Below, one piece after another: positions 10,208 to 20,500 of a stretch of DNA of 64,000 nt. Source of the stretch: Azonexaceae bacterium s22 (GTDB lineage Bacteria; Pseudomonadota; Gammaproteobacteria; Burkholderiales; Rhodocyclaceae); assembly GCA_016617495.1 (NCBI GenBank), contig WYCU01000002.1, positions 1 to 64,000 on the forward strand. Direction: 5' to 3'. A program made the position numbers and the translations under genes. The notes beneath the pieces were generated by a model. That model worked only from the letters and a program-made list of their open reading frames with translations. It searched no databases and was not told the origin of the DNA. Position 1 is the first letter of the stretch. Every line of letters begins with the position of its first letter.

Positions 10208-12382
10208 ATGGATAAACCGAGCGCCCCGCCATCGTACGCCAATCCCGGAATCCGGGAAGATGTGCTGCATCATGATCCCCTGCTTGATTGTTTGGTCGAA
10301 TTGTCTCGAATTCACGGCAGGCCCGGAACGCGTGCGGCGCTTACTGCAGGGCTTCCATTAGAGGACGGGACGCTCACGCCATCGTTGTTTTCGCGGGCAG
10401 CTAGTCGCGTAGGCTTGGCGGCAAAAGTTGTGCGTCGGCCATTGGGAAAAATCGATGAAGCGCTGCTGCCAGTCATTTTGCTTCTTGATGGCAACGAAGC
10501 ATGTGTGTTGCTCGGGCAGGATGACGAAACGCATGTCGCTCGCTTACTCTTCCCGGATACTGGACAAGGTACCGTTACCTTGGGCCTTGAAGAGTTGGCG
10601 GGACGATATTCTGGTGTTGCAATTTTTGCCCGGCCTCATTTTCGTTTCGATAAACGTACTCCAGAAGTTGGTGAAGTACGGCTTAAGCACTGGTTTTGGG
10701 GAGCCTTGGCCGACCAGTGGCTGGTATATCGCGATGTGTTGGGGGCTGCACTGCTGATCAACGTGATGGCACTGGCGATGCCCCTTTTTTCAATGAATGT
10801 CTATGACCGAGTACTCCCTAATCGGGCTATAGAAACATTGTGGGTGCTTGCGCTGGGTGTGATTTTGCTGATTGGCGTTGATTTCATCCTTCGGCTTCTA
10901 CGTGGATATTTTATCGACCTCGCAAATGCACGGGTGGATATGCAACTCTCTGCGCAAATCATGACCAGGGTTCTGGGGATTCGAATGGAAGCCAAGCCGG
11001 CCGCGGTTGGTGCCTTTTCGGCTAATTTGCGCTCTTTTGAGACCGTCAGGGATTTCATTACATCGGTTTCAGTCACTGCGTTCATCGATTTACCGTTCGC
11101 GCTGATCTTCGTGCTGGTCATCGCGATTATTGCTTGGCCATTAGTAATCCCCGTTGTGTTGGCCATTGTGGTCGTAACTGTCTATGCGTATGTGCTGCAG
11201 TACAAGATGCACGAATTGTCAGAAACGACCTATCGTGCTGGTGCTTTGCGAAATGCTGTTCTCATTGAAGGACTGACTGCACTTGAGACCATCAAAACGC
11301 AGGGCGCCGAAGGCGTGATGCAATCGAAGTGGGAAAAATCAGTTGCATTCCTCGCTCGTGTGAATAACAAAATGCGCTTTTTGTCAGCGGCCGCAACAAA
11401 TGGTGCTATGGAGATCCAGCAGTTGGTGAACGTCGTGACTATCATCGCGGGCGTTTACCTGATCGGGGCGGGCAAGTTGAGCATGGGCGGGTTGATTGCT
11501 TGCACCATGCTTGCATCACGGGCGGTAGCTCCGCTTGGACAGATGGTGGGCTTGCTGATGCAATATCAGAATGCGAAAACCTCTCTTGTTTCGCTCGAAG
11601 AAATCATGAAACGCCCAGTTGAACGTCCGGGGGAGGCAAATTTTGTACACCGCCCGGAGCTTCGCGGAGATATTGAATTCACGAAGGTCGATTTTTCCTA
11701 TCCGGCAGCACCTGTCCCTGCATTAAGAGATATCAATCTGAAAATTGAGGCTGGTGACAAGGTTGTTGTAATCGGGCGAGTTGGGTCAGGAAAAACCACG
11801 CTTCAAAAACTTTTGCTTGGGCTGTATCAACCTACCGAGGGCGCAGTAACTATCGATGGCGTGGATTTGAGGCAACTTGACCCTGCCGATTTGCGGCGAA
11901 ATATCGGCTATGTCTCTCAAGATCCGACGCTGTTTTATGGAACTTTACGTGACAACATCTCTATTGGAGCGCCATATGCAGATGATGCTGCTGTACTTGC
12001 GGCGGCCGAAATTGCCGGATTATCAGAGTTTGTGAATCGTCACCCCGACGGCTTTGATATGTTGATTGGGGAGCGCGGAGAGTCGTTGTCGGGAGGTCAG
12101 CGCCAAGGCGTGGCTATTGCCAGGGCTTTCCTGATGGACCCACCGATTTTGTTGCTGGATGAGCCGACAAGCTCCATGGATTTCAGTTCGGAACAACAAT
12201 TCAAGTCACGTTTGCAAACTTTTGCGGCCCACAAAACAGTAATTATCGTGACGCACAGAAATAGTTTGTTGGATATTGCCAATCGAATTGTAGTTGTGGA
12301 CGGCGGTCAGGTCGTGGCTAATGGTCCGCGAGATCAGGTGATCCAAGCGCTACAAAGTGGGCAAGTGGGGAGGGCTTCGTGA
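10208..12382 (+). CDS. Type I secretion ABC transporter (LapB-like, peptidase-like N-domain)
   Basis: Inner-membrane exporter for the downstream RTX adhesin. About 724 residues from the ATG at 10208 (GGAGA upstream). Residues 1-145 form a C39-peptidase-like domain; no catalytic cysteine motif is visible, as in LapB/HlyB-type exporters that bind rather than cut the substrate. A six-helix membrane domain follows (about 165-450). The ATPase domain has Walker A GRVGSGKTT near 525, signature LSGGQRQ near 628 and Walker B ILLLDEPT near 648. The stop overlaps the next gene. Codons look AT-richer than in flanking genes. Confidence 0.93.
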   Translation: MDKPSAPPSYANPGIREDVLHHDPLLDCLVELSRIHGRPGTRAALTAGLPLEDGTLTPSLFSRAASRVGLAAKVVRRPLGKIDEALLPVILLLDGNEACVLLGQDDETHVARLLFPDTGQGTVTLGLEELAGRYSGVAIFARPHFRFDKRTPEVGEVRLKHWFWGALADQWLVYRDVLGAALLINVMALAMPLFSMNVYDRVLPNRAIETLWVLALGVILLIGVDFILRLLRGYFIDLANARVDMQLSAQIMTRVLGIRMEAKPAAVGAFSANLRSFETVRDFITSVSVTAFIDLPFALIFVLVIAIIAWPLVIPVVLAIVVVTVYAYVLQYKMHELSETTYRAGALRNAVLIEGLTALETIKTQGAEGVMQSKWEKSVAFLARVNNKMRFLSAAATNGAMEIQQLVNVVTIIAGVYLIGAGKLSMGGLIACTMLASRAVAPLGQMVGLLMQYQNAKTSLVSLEEIMKRPVERPGEANFVHRPELRGDIEFTKVDFSYPAAPVPALRDINLKIEAGDKVVVIGRVGSGKTTLQKLLLGLYQPTEGAVTIDGVDLRQLDPADLRRNIGYVSQDPTLFYGTLRDNISIGAPYADDAAVLAAAEIAGLSEFVNRHPDGFDMLIGERGESLSGGQRQGVAIARAFLMDPPILLLDEPTSSMDFSSEQQFKSRLQTFAAHKTVIIVTHRNSLLDIANRIVVVDGGQVVANGPRDQVIQALQSGQVGRAS

Positions 12383-13794
12383 AATTTCTGTTTCAGCTTA
12401 TCAAGACGACCAAGTGTCGTCTTGATAAATTGGCAGAGCAGTCTGCCCCAAGGTTGGAGCGCCTTTTAGGGCGGTTACCTGAGCAGGAGGAAAAGGATAG
12501 TGCCGATTTTTCGACTGACTCAGACAGTGCGATTCTTAGGCAGGAGCCTTTGCGCGCGCGCATGCTGCTTAAAACAATCGGTATTGTTGTTGCGATTTTC
12601 GTGATGTGGGCGGCCGTTGCGGAGCTTGATGAGGTTACGCGTGGCGAAGGTAAGGTTATCCCGTCAAAACAGGTTCAAATACTACAAAGCATTGATGGTG
12701 GGTTGGTGTCTGAGATCCTTGTCCAGGAGGGTGATGTGGTTCAAGCCGATCAGCTTCTGATTAAAATCGACGATACAAGATTTGCTTCTTCATTTAAGGA
12801 AAATCGAGCCCAATATTTTGGGTTGCAGGCCAGAATCGCGCGCTTAAAGGCTATGTCTGATGGCAAAGCGTTTGTGCCACCAGCCGAGGTGCAGAGGGAG
12901 GCGCCCGAGGTTGTGGATCAGGAGCTTCAACTCTATGAAGCAAAGCGCGCTGAAATGAACGCAGCAATTGCCATTGCTCGTCAGCAGTTGGCTCAACGCC
13001 AGCAAGAACTCAGTGAGGCGCAAGCTCGTCGATCGCAGGCTGTGCAGGGCTATGATCTGACTTCAAAGGAATTATCGGTGACAAAGCCATTGATAAACTC
13101 TGGCGCGGTTTCAGAGGTCGAGTTGCTGCGTCTCGAGAGAGACGTTGCTCGTTTCAAAGGGGAGCGAGATATGGCTGGAGCGCAAATTACCCGAGTTCAG
13201 GCGGCTATTTCAGAAGCGCAACGGAAAATTGAAGAGGTTGAGCTTAATTTTCGTAATGACGCGGGTAAAGAGCTTTCGGAGTCGACGGCGAAACTGAACA
13301 GTTTGGCCGAAGGCAGCGTTGCGTTGTCTGACCGTGTGAAGCAGTCTTCGATTCGCTCACCGGTCAAGGGAACCGTCAAGCGTCTGCTCGTTAATACGGT
13401 TGGTGGTGTGGTTCAGCCTGGTAAGGATATGGTGGAGATTGTTCCGCTGGAGGATACGCTGCTACTTGAGGCACGAATTCAGCCGCGGGATATCGCTTTT
13501 TTGCGACCGGGGCAGTCCGCAATTGTCAAGTTTACAGCGTACGACTTTGCTGTCTACGGTGGATTGGAGGGGACGCTGGAGCATATTGGTGCGGATACTG
13601 TCACCGACGAAAAGGGCAACGCATTTTACGTGGTTCGAGTTCGTACCAATAAACCCGGATTCGGGGATGCCAACCTCCCAATTATTCCGGGCATGGTTGC
13701 TGAGGTAGATATTTTGACCGGGAAAAAAAGTGTCCTCGCGTATCTGTTAAAGCCGGTGCTGCGTGCCAAGAGTGTTGCATTGACAGAAAGATGA
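12379..13794 (+). CDS. HlyD-family type I secretion adaptor (LapC-like)
   Basis: Periplasmic membrane-fusion protein that links the ABC exporter to an outer-membrane channel. 471 residues. GTG start overlaps the exporter stop. One membrane helix (TIGIVVAIFVMWAAVAELDEV) near residues 67-87 is followed by the lipoyl-like half IPSKQVQILQSIDGGLVSEI, a long coiled coil (about 160-315) and the second half SSIRSPVKGTVKRLLVNTVGGVV. No TolC/LapE-type outer-membrane gene follows; that part must be encoded elsewhere. Confidence 0.92.
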   Translation: MKFLFQLIKTTKCRLDKLAEQSAPRLERLLGRLPEQEEKDSADFSTDSDSAILRQEPLRARMLLKTIGIVVAIFVMWAAVAELDEVTRGEGKVIPSKQVQILQSIDGGLVSEILVQEGDVVQADQLLIKIDDTRFASSFKENRAQYFGLQARIARLKAMSDGKAFVPPAEVQREAPEVVDQELQLYEAKRAEMNAAIAIARQQLAQRQQELSEAQARRSQAVQGYDLTSKELSVTKPLINSGAVSEVELLRLERDVARFKGERDMAGAQITRVQAAISEAQRKIEEVELNFRNDAGKELSESTAKLNSLAEGSVALSDRVKQSSIRSPVKGTVKRLLVNTVGGVVQPGKDMVEIVPLEDTLLLEARIQPRDIAFLRPGQSAIVKFTAYDFAVYGGLEGTLEHIGADTVTDEKGNAFYVVRVRTNKPGFGDANLPIIPGMVAEVDILTGKKSVLAYLLKPVLRAKSVALTER

Positions 13795-14411
13795 TGAATC
13801 ATTGGTTTGTGGATAGTGAGGCCAATTTCCTAACGTCGTGGCAAGAGGCATTTCCCGATGCTCAATTTCTTGATCGGTCAGCAGCAAGGGCAAGTCTGAT
13901 TAATGAGACAGGTCTGATTTGGTGGCGTCTGCGCGCTGGTGAGAGTGCTGAAAGCCAGTTTATGGATACCTTTGCGGGTGAAGGGCGGCATTTCATACTG
14001 ATGTGTGACCTCCCGGATGACGAAATGTCTATTAAGGCATTTGTGCTCGGTGCGTCAGGCTGTTGTAATACTTATGCAGCGCCACAGGTGCTGCGACAAA
14101 TTGCGGCGGTGGTGGGTAACGGTGGGCTGTGGATTGGGAAATCCTTGCTTAGCAACTTGGTGAAAAGAACTACTGCACTGCTTGAGCGGCGTGTTTCTGA
14201 TATTCAGGATGGCTCGGGGATGAGGATTCTTTCTGACCGTGAAGCTCAAGTTGCTAAGTTTGTTGCTCAAGGCGCAAACAATCGGGAAATTGCTCAGGCG
14301 CTGCAAATTTCCGAGCGAACGGTTAAAGCACATCTCTCGGCAATTTTCGAGAAATTGGGGGTGCGTGATCGTCTTCAGCTCTCGCTCCGAGTGAATGGCC
14401 TAGAAATTTGA
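13791..14411 (+). CDS. LuxR-type transcriptional regulator
   Basis: 206 residues, ATG overlapping the HlyD-family stop. The C-terminal third is a GerE/LuxR helix-turn-helix: LSDREAQVAKFVAQGANNREIAQALQISERTVKAHLSAIFEKLGVRDRLQL. The N-terminal part looks like a degenerate receiver domain (ILMCDLPDDEMSIKAFVLGASGCCNTYAAP), but the usual phosphoacceptor arrangement is not evident. Its place between exporter and adhesin suggests that it controls adhesin expression. No cognate kinase is nearby. Confidence 0.85.
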   Translation: MMNHWFVDSEANFLTSWQEAFPDAQFLDRSAARASLINETGLIWWRLRAGESAESQFMDTFAGEGRHFILMCDLPDDEMSIKAFVLGASGCCNTYAAPQVLRQIAAVVGNGGLWIGKSLLSNLVKRTTALLERRVSDIQDGSGMRILSDREAQVAKFVAQGANNREIAQALQISERTVKAHLSAIFEKLGVRDRLQLSLRVNGLEI

Positions 14412-14441
14412 GACGGGCCGTGAAATTTTTCATCCCGTTCT
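14412..14441 (+). terminator. Hairpin after the secretion operon
   Basis: ACGGG-CCG-TGAAA-TTT-TTCA-T-CCCGT folds into an interrupted stem directly past the regulator stop codon and ahead of the adhesin gene. There is no long T-run, so it may be a weak terminator or attenuator that separates adhesin transcription from the exporter operon. Confidence 0.4.
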
Positions 14442-14524
14442 GTGTGGATTGTACTTTGGTTCAATAGACCGAGCAGCAGCAAAATCCTAGACTCTTGCTC
14501 CATTGAATAAACTGGGATTTTGTG

Positions 14525-17500
14525 ATGTCCGTCGTTATTGCTCGCATTGGAAAAGTTAGCGGTGATGTGTTTGCGCGCGATAGCGCGGGCAACATTAGGC
14601 GGCTCAAAAATGGTGATCGAATCCTTGAGGGTGAGGTCGTTGCGGCTACTCAAGGTGCCGCTGCGCAATTGCTTCTGGCTGATGGGCGTGTATTGTCACT
14701 GCAACCAAATGTTGCCATTAAGCTCGATCCGGAGGTTGGGGCTTTAAACAAACCGGACGCCGTAGATAGCGCAATTCAGAATGATTCGAGTCGCTTTGTT
14801 AAGGTAGTTAAAGCGATTCGACGCCCTGAGGGAGATTTGTTTCCTGAAGGGGATGAGGGTATTCAGTCTGAAGGTGGTGGGCAGCTTGAAGGGCATTCTT
14901 TTGTCCAACTCCTACGTGTTGTGGAACTGATTACCCCCTTGGGGTACCAGTTTGAGACCGGACGTGCGCAACCGGTTGAAACGGTACAGGGTTTTGATCT
15001 GCTGCCTCGAGTAATCGAAAGTACTGTGCCGTTGGCATTTGAATTTGAGACAACTCGCTGGCCCCTACGAAATTTGGTGTCAGGCGGAATGGTTCCGGCG
15101 GTGTTGAGCACGCAAGACATCGCCAGCCTGTCGAGCGCCAGCGTGGGCCTGACGGAAAGCAACGCGGTGCTGAGCACGAGCGGGACGCTGAGCCTGTCGG
15201 ACGCGGACGCCACCGACGCGACGGTGGTGGCGCAGAGCGCCAGCCCGGGCAGCTACGGGCAGTTCAACATCAACACTGCCGGGGCGTGGACCTACACGAC
15301 CAACGACGCGGTGAACCAGCTCAACGCCGGCCAGGTGGTGACCGAGACCTTCACGGTGGCGACCAGCGACGGCGGCAGCTCGACGGTGACGGTGACGATC
15401 ACCGGCACCGAAGACATCGCCAGCCTGTCGAGCGCCAGCGTGGGCCTGACGGAAAGCAACGCGGTGCTGAGCACGAGCGGGACGCTGAGCCTGTCGGACG
15501 CGGACGCCACCGACGCGACGGTGGTGGCGCAGAGCGCCAGCCCGGGCAGCTACGGGCAGTTCAACATCAACACTGCCGGGGCGTGGACCTACACGACCAA
15601 CGACGCGGTGAACCAGCTCAACGCCGGCCAGGTGGTGACCGAGACCTTCACGGTGGCGACCAGCGACGGCGGCAGCTCGACGGTGACGGTGACGATCACC
15701 GGCACCAACGATGCGCCAGTGCTGGATCTTGATGCAAGCGCAAGCGGAACAGGCTTTGCTGCGGTATTTAATCTGGATAACGGTAATCCGATCACCATTG
15801 GTGATTTGGATTTGACGTTAGCCGATCCGGACAGCACGATTCAGTCGGCGACGATTACCCTCGGCACCGGGAAGCAGACCGGGGATATTCTCCAGGTTGG
15901 CTCCTTGCCGTCCGGAATCACGGCAACTTCCTACAACGCAACAACCGGTGTGTTGACGCTGAGCGGAACGGCCTCGGTCGCCGATTACCAAGCAGCCCTG
16001 CGTTCGATCTTCTTCGACACTACGAGTACCAGCACGACTGCGCGGAGCATTACGGTCAGCGTCACGGATAGCACGGGCCTGGCCAGTAATACGGCGACGT
16101 CAACGGTTTCGATTTTGGGGGCTGGAAACGCACCGGTCATCGATCTGGATGCCAACAATAGCAGTGGTGTCTCCGGCACCGGCTACCAGGGAACCTATAC
16201 TCTGAGCGGAAGTGGCGTTCGGATTGCCGATTCGGATGTCTCTATCACCGATAGTGACAGTGCGAATTTGAGCGGTGCGACAATCGTCATTGCTTCAAAT
16301 CGCGATGGTACGAATGACGTGTTGACCGCTGGCACCTTGCCATCCGGTATCACCGCAAGCTACAACGCCAGTACCGGCACGATGACCTTGAGTGGCAGCG
16401 CGACACTCGCAGCCTATCAGGCCGCCATTAACGCAATCACATTCTCCACGTCGGGCACATCCACGGCAGATCGCGGGATTACCGTCACGGTCACGGATGG
16501 CACCAATACCAGCAACTCGGCTAACAGTACCATCCACATCAATCGTGCGCCGACTCTTGATCTGGATGCCAACAACGATCATGCGACCGGGGTCAATTAT
16601 GCGACGACCTACACGGATGGCAGTGGGGCCGTTTCGGTTGCCGATACGGACATCAGTATTGCCGATGCCGACGGCACATTGACCGGCGCAACGATTACCT
16701 TGTCCAACCCGAAGGCGGGGGATGTATTGAGTGTTATCGGAACCTTGCCGAGTGGCATTACTGCGACGGTTTCAGGAAACTCGATCATTCTCTCCGGTTC
16801 AGGTACGCCAGCGGATTACCAGAACGCGATCAAGGCCATTGGTTTTGCCAATAGCACGGGAACGCCGGACACCACGGCACGTACGATCCAGATTACGGTG
16901 ACGGACGGTGTGGCAACCTCCGCGGTGGCGACGACGACGGTGACTGTGGTGGACGTCAATAGTCCGCCGGTGATCGATCTCGATGCCAACAACAGCAGCG
17001 GTGCGACGGGGTCGGGTTACACAGCCTACTTCAGTACCACAACGAAGGCAGCCGTGGCGGTTGGCGATCTTGATGTTCAGATTACCGACAGCGACAGCGT
17101 CAACATCGTGAGTGCGACGATCAAGCTGACGAATCCGCAAAGTGGGGACTTCCTCACTGCGGGCGCACTGCCTCCTGGAATCACGGCTTCTTACGATTCG
17201 GCCACGGCAACCTTGACCCTGAGTGGTAGTGCGTTCATTACGGATTACCAGACGGCGATCCGGGCGATCAGCTTCGACAGTACTTCGAACAGCACCGCTC
17301 AGCGGACCATCACGGTTACTGTGAATGACGGCGTGAGCGCCAGCAATGTGGCTACCACGACCATCATCCCGGTGGTCAACAACGCGCCTACCGCCAATAA
17401 CGTTTCGACGAGCGGCAACGAGGATGCGCTGATTCCGATCGTCCTGACCGGTTCGGATACGGATGTGGGCGGCTCGGTGACGCATTTCATGCTCAATTCG

Positions 17501-20500
17501 CTGCCGGCCAACGGCGTGTTGTACCTGGATGCGGCGATGACCCAGGTTGCGACGACGGGCGTTTTGCTCAGTGCTTCCAGCAACAGCCTCACGCTCTACT
17601 TCAAGCCGCTGCCGAACTGGAACAGCGGTGCGAGCGGGACCAACGCGGTCACGTTCAACTACCTGGCATCGGACAACCTTGGTGCAACGTCTTCCCAGGC
17701 GACCGCCTCGATCACGGTGCTCCCGGTTAACGATGGCTTGCCGGTTGCCGCTGCCGACACCTATAGCACCACCTTGAGCAGTGCGATCAAGATTTATGTG
17801 GCCGATCTGCTGAGCAACGATACGCTGACCGATAACGCCAGACTTTCCGCGATCGGCGTGCCGTCTGGCGGGACCCTGAGTGCGCTGCAAACCGACAGTA
17901 ACGGCGCTTATTACCTCTATACGGCACCGGCTTCCGGGACTGGCGCAAAGACGCTGGCTTACACGCTGACCGACGACGATGGCCAAACGTCGACCGGGAA
18001 CGTGACGATCACGGTTTATGGGGCCAACGACGATCTGGGCACCGTACAAGAATCCGGGTTGGTTGGTGGCTTGGGGTCCGCGACAGTTCAAGGCAGTCTC
18101 GTCGCCAACGATGGCGGGGCGACCGGGGTATCCTCCGTGACCTTGAGTAGTTCCAATACCGGCTTTACCGGTGATGTGAACACCGTCAGCAATACCACGT
18201 CCGGCAATTACATTACGGTGAAGAGCCAGATTGGTACGCTGGTGGTCAACAAGACGGACGGGACCTACACCTACACCTTGGATCATGCCGCCAACAACGG
18301 CTCGGCAGCGGGCACCGAAGTGGTGGAAACATTCACCTACACCAATAGTTCCGGAGGTTCGGCTACGCTGCGAATCACGGTCAAGGATGACGTTCCGCAG
18401 GCGGGTAACCAGGTTTCGGAAATTCCGGAACAAACGTTGCCGAAGTGCAGCCTGGTCTTTGTGGTGGACGTTTCGGGCAGTATGGACGAGACGGTTCAGT
18501 ACGTCGCGGAAAACGGTACCGTAACGACGATGACCCGACTGGCTGCGACCAAGTTGGCAATCGTTGCATTGATCAACGAGTACTACAGCCAAGTATCCAG
18601 TGAGAGCCTGGAGATTCGTCTGGTGACTTTCGATAGCGCAAGCAGTTATGCGAGCGACGGGGTCTTTGCGAGCCAGGCAGCGGCGTTGTCTGCAGTAAAT
18701 GGCTTGGCGACAGGCTCCGGGACGAACTACGAAGCGGGGTTGAAGAGTGCGATCAATGCGCTGAATTACAGTTATGGCACGATGCCAGGCAGCAACGTCC
18801 AGCGTAGCGTTTACTTCCTCTCGGACGGTGAGCCAAACGATTGGGATTCCACATTGGGATCCACAAATCCGGTTGCCGGGGCCGGCTACGGCGCTTATCT
18901 GACCTTGCATCCGGAAATCAAGTCCTATGCCATTGGGGTTGGGTCGGGTATCGCGAATACGAGTTATCTTGACGCGATCAGCAACGTCGATTCGCTGGGC
19001 GATGGCTCTGTCGACAAGGCGACTATCGTTACCGACGTTTCCAAGCTCGACAACGCTCTGCTGGAGACTGTGCCGGCGGTATTTGGCGGCAACGTCATTG
19101 CGGCAAGTGGTACTCAGCAGATCAGTTTCGGTGGCGACTCGGGTTACATCAGCCAGATGACGATTGCGCTGGATACCGATGGCATCGCGGGAACACCGAA
19201 GGTCAACGTCACTTTCAACTACAACGTGTCGACCAACCAGATTTCCTGGAGTGGCACTGTTCCTGGCCTGACTTCACCATTGACCAGTACCAGCCTGCTC
19301 ACACTGAAGGCGGCTAACGGGTTTGGCTACGGCAATCTGACCTTCAACTTTGCGACCGGGGACTACACCTACTATTCCGCTGGAAAGGCTGCGGAAGGCG
19401 ACTCTTTCCGTCTGGATTTCATTGCGACCGACCGTGACGGCGATGCGGCAGCAGGGTCGCAAACCATCAACGTCGTGGATGGCAAGCCTGTGGCGAACGA
19501 TGACGTCGATACGCTGTCGGCGCTTCAGACCTATCTCGAAGGCAATGTCACCAGTGGACAAGGCACGGATGCAGGCACGGTATTGGGGTCGCAACTGACC
19601 TCCTTCACCCAGCAGGGTTCCGGTGTCGATGAACTGGTGGATGGCGCAAAGGTCTCGGGGATTACCTTCCAGGGGCAAATTTTCAACCTGACCTTGAATT
19701 CCACGGGGTCCGCTATTGGCGGTACTTATACGATCAGCAATGGCCGCTTGACCTGGGCGCATGCCAGCAATGGCAGCAGCCTGATCTTCGATGTGGATGG
19801 TTATTACAAGTATGTACCGCCAACCGCCAATACGCCGGTTGAGAATCCGGGAACCTATACCGAGGTGGCTTTGACTGCGGCGCCAGCTTCGGCGGATATG
19901 ACGATCACCGGGTGGACCAGCACGCGGACAGCGACTACGGTGGCTTACGCAAGCCGTGGTATTTCTGTGGGCGCGAACGCAGCGGGTGGCATATCGGCAC
20001 TTGAAAGTGTCGACATCACCTTCGGCAGCAATCATGCGAAGGGTGTCCAGAATCTGCAAATCCAGATTAATAACGGCGGCACGGGCGATGCGGTGACTTA
20101 CACCTTCTATCACATCGATGGGCATGAACTCGGCCAATACACCGTGGCGGGTAACGGCTGGATCACGATGCCCACCGAGTTCAGCAGTGTAGGCAAGATT
20201 ACGGCGCTGACGGACTACGGTGCATCGATCAACATCCAGGGCATCCGCTTTGAGGACGTGATTGATCAAACCGGTACGCAGGCCAACCCTGCGGATCCGC
20301 AAGTGATTGACTACACCCTGACGGACACGGACGGGGATACCTCCGAGGCCAGTTTGACGCTTGGCATCATCAGCAATCACTGGAACGGGACGACCGGCAA
20401 TGACACTTACGCCGGAACCGGGGCCAACGACTCCATCACCGGAGGTGCCGGAAACGACACCCTGGGCGGTGGGGCAGGGCATGACAAGGTGATTGGCGCG

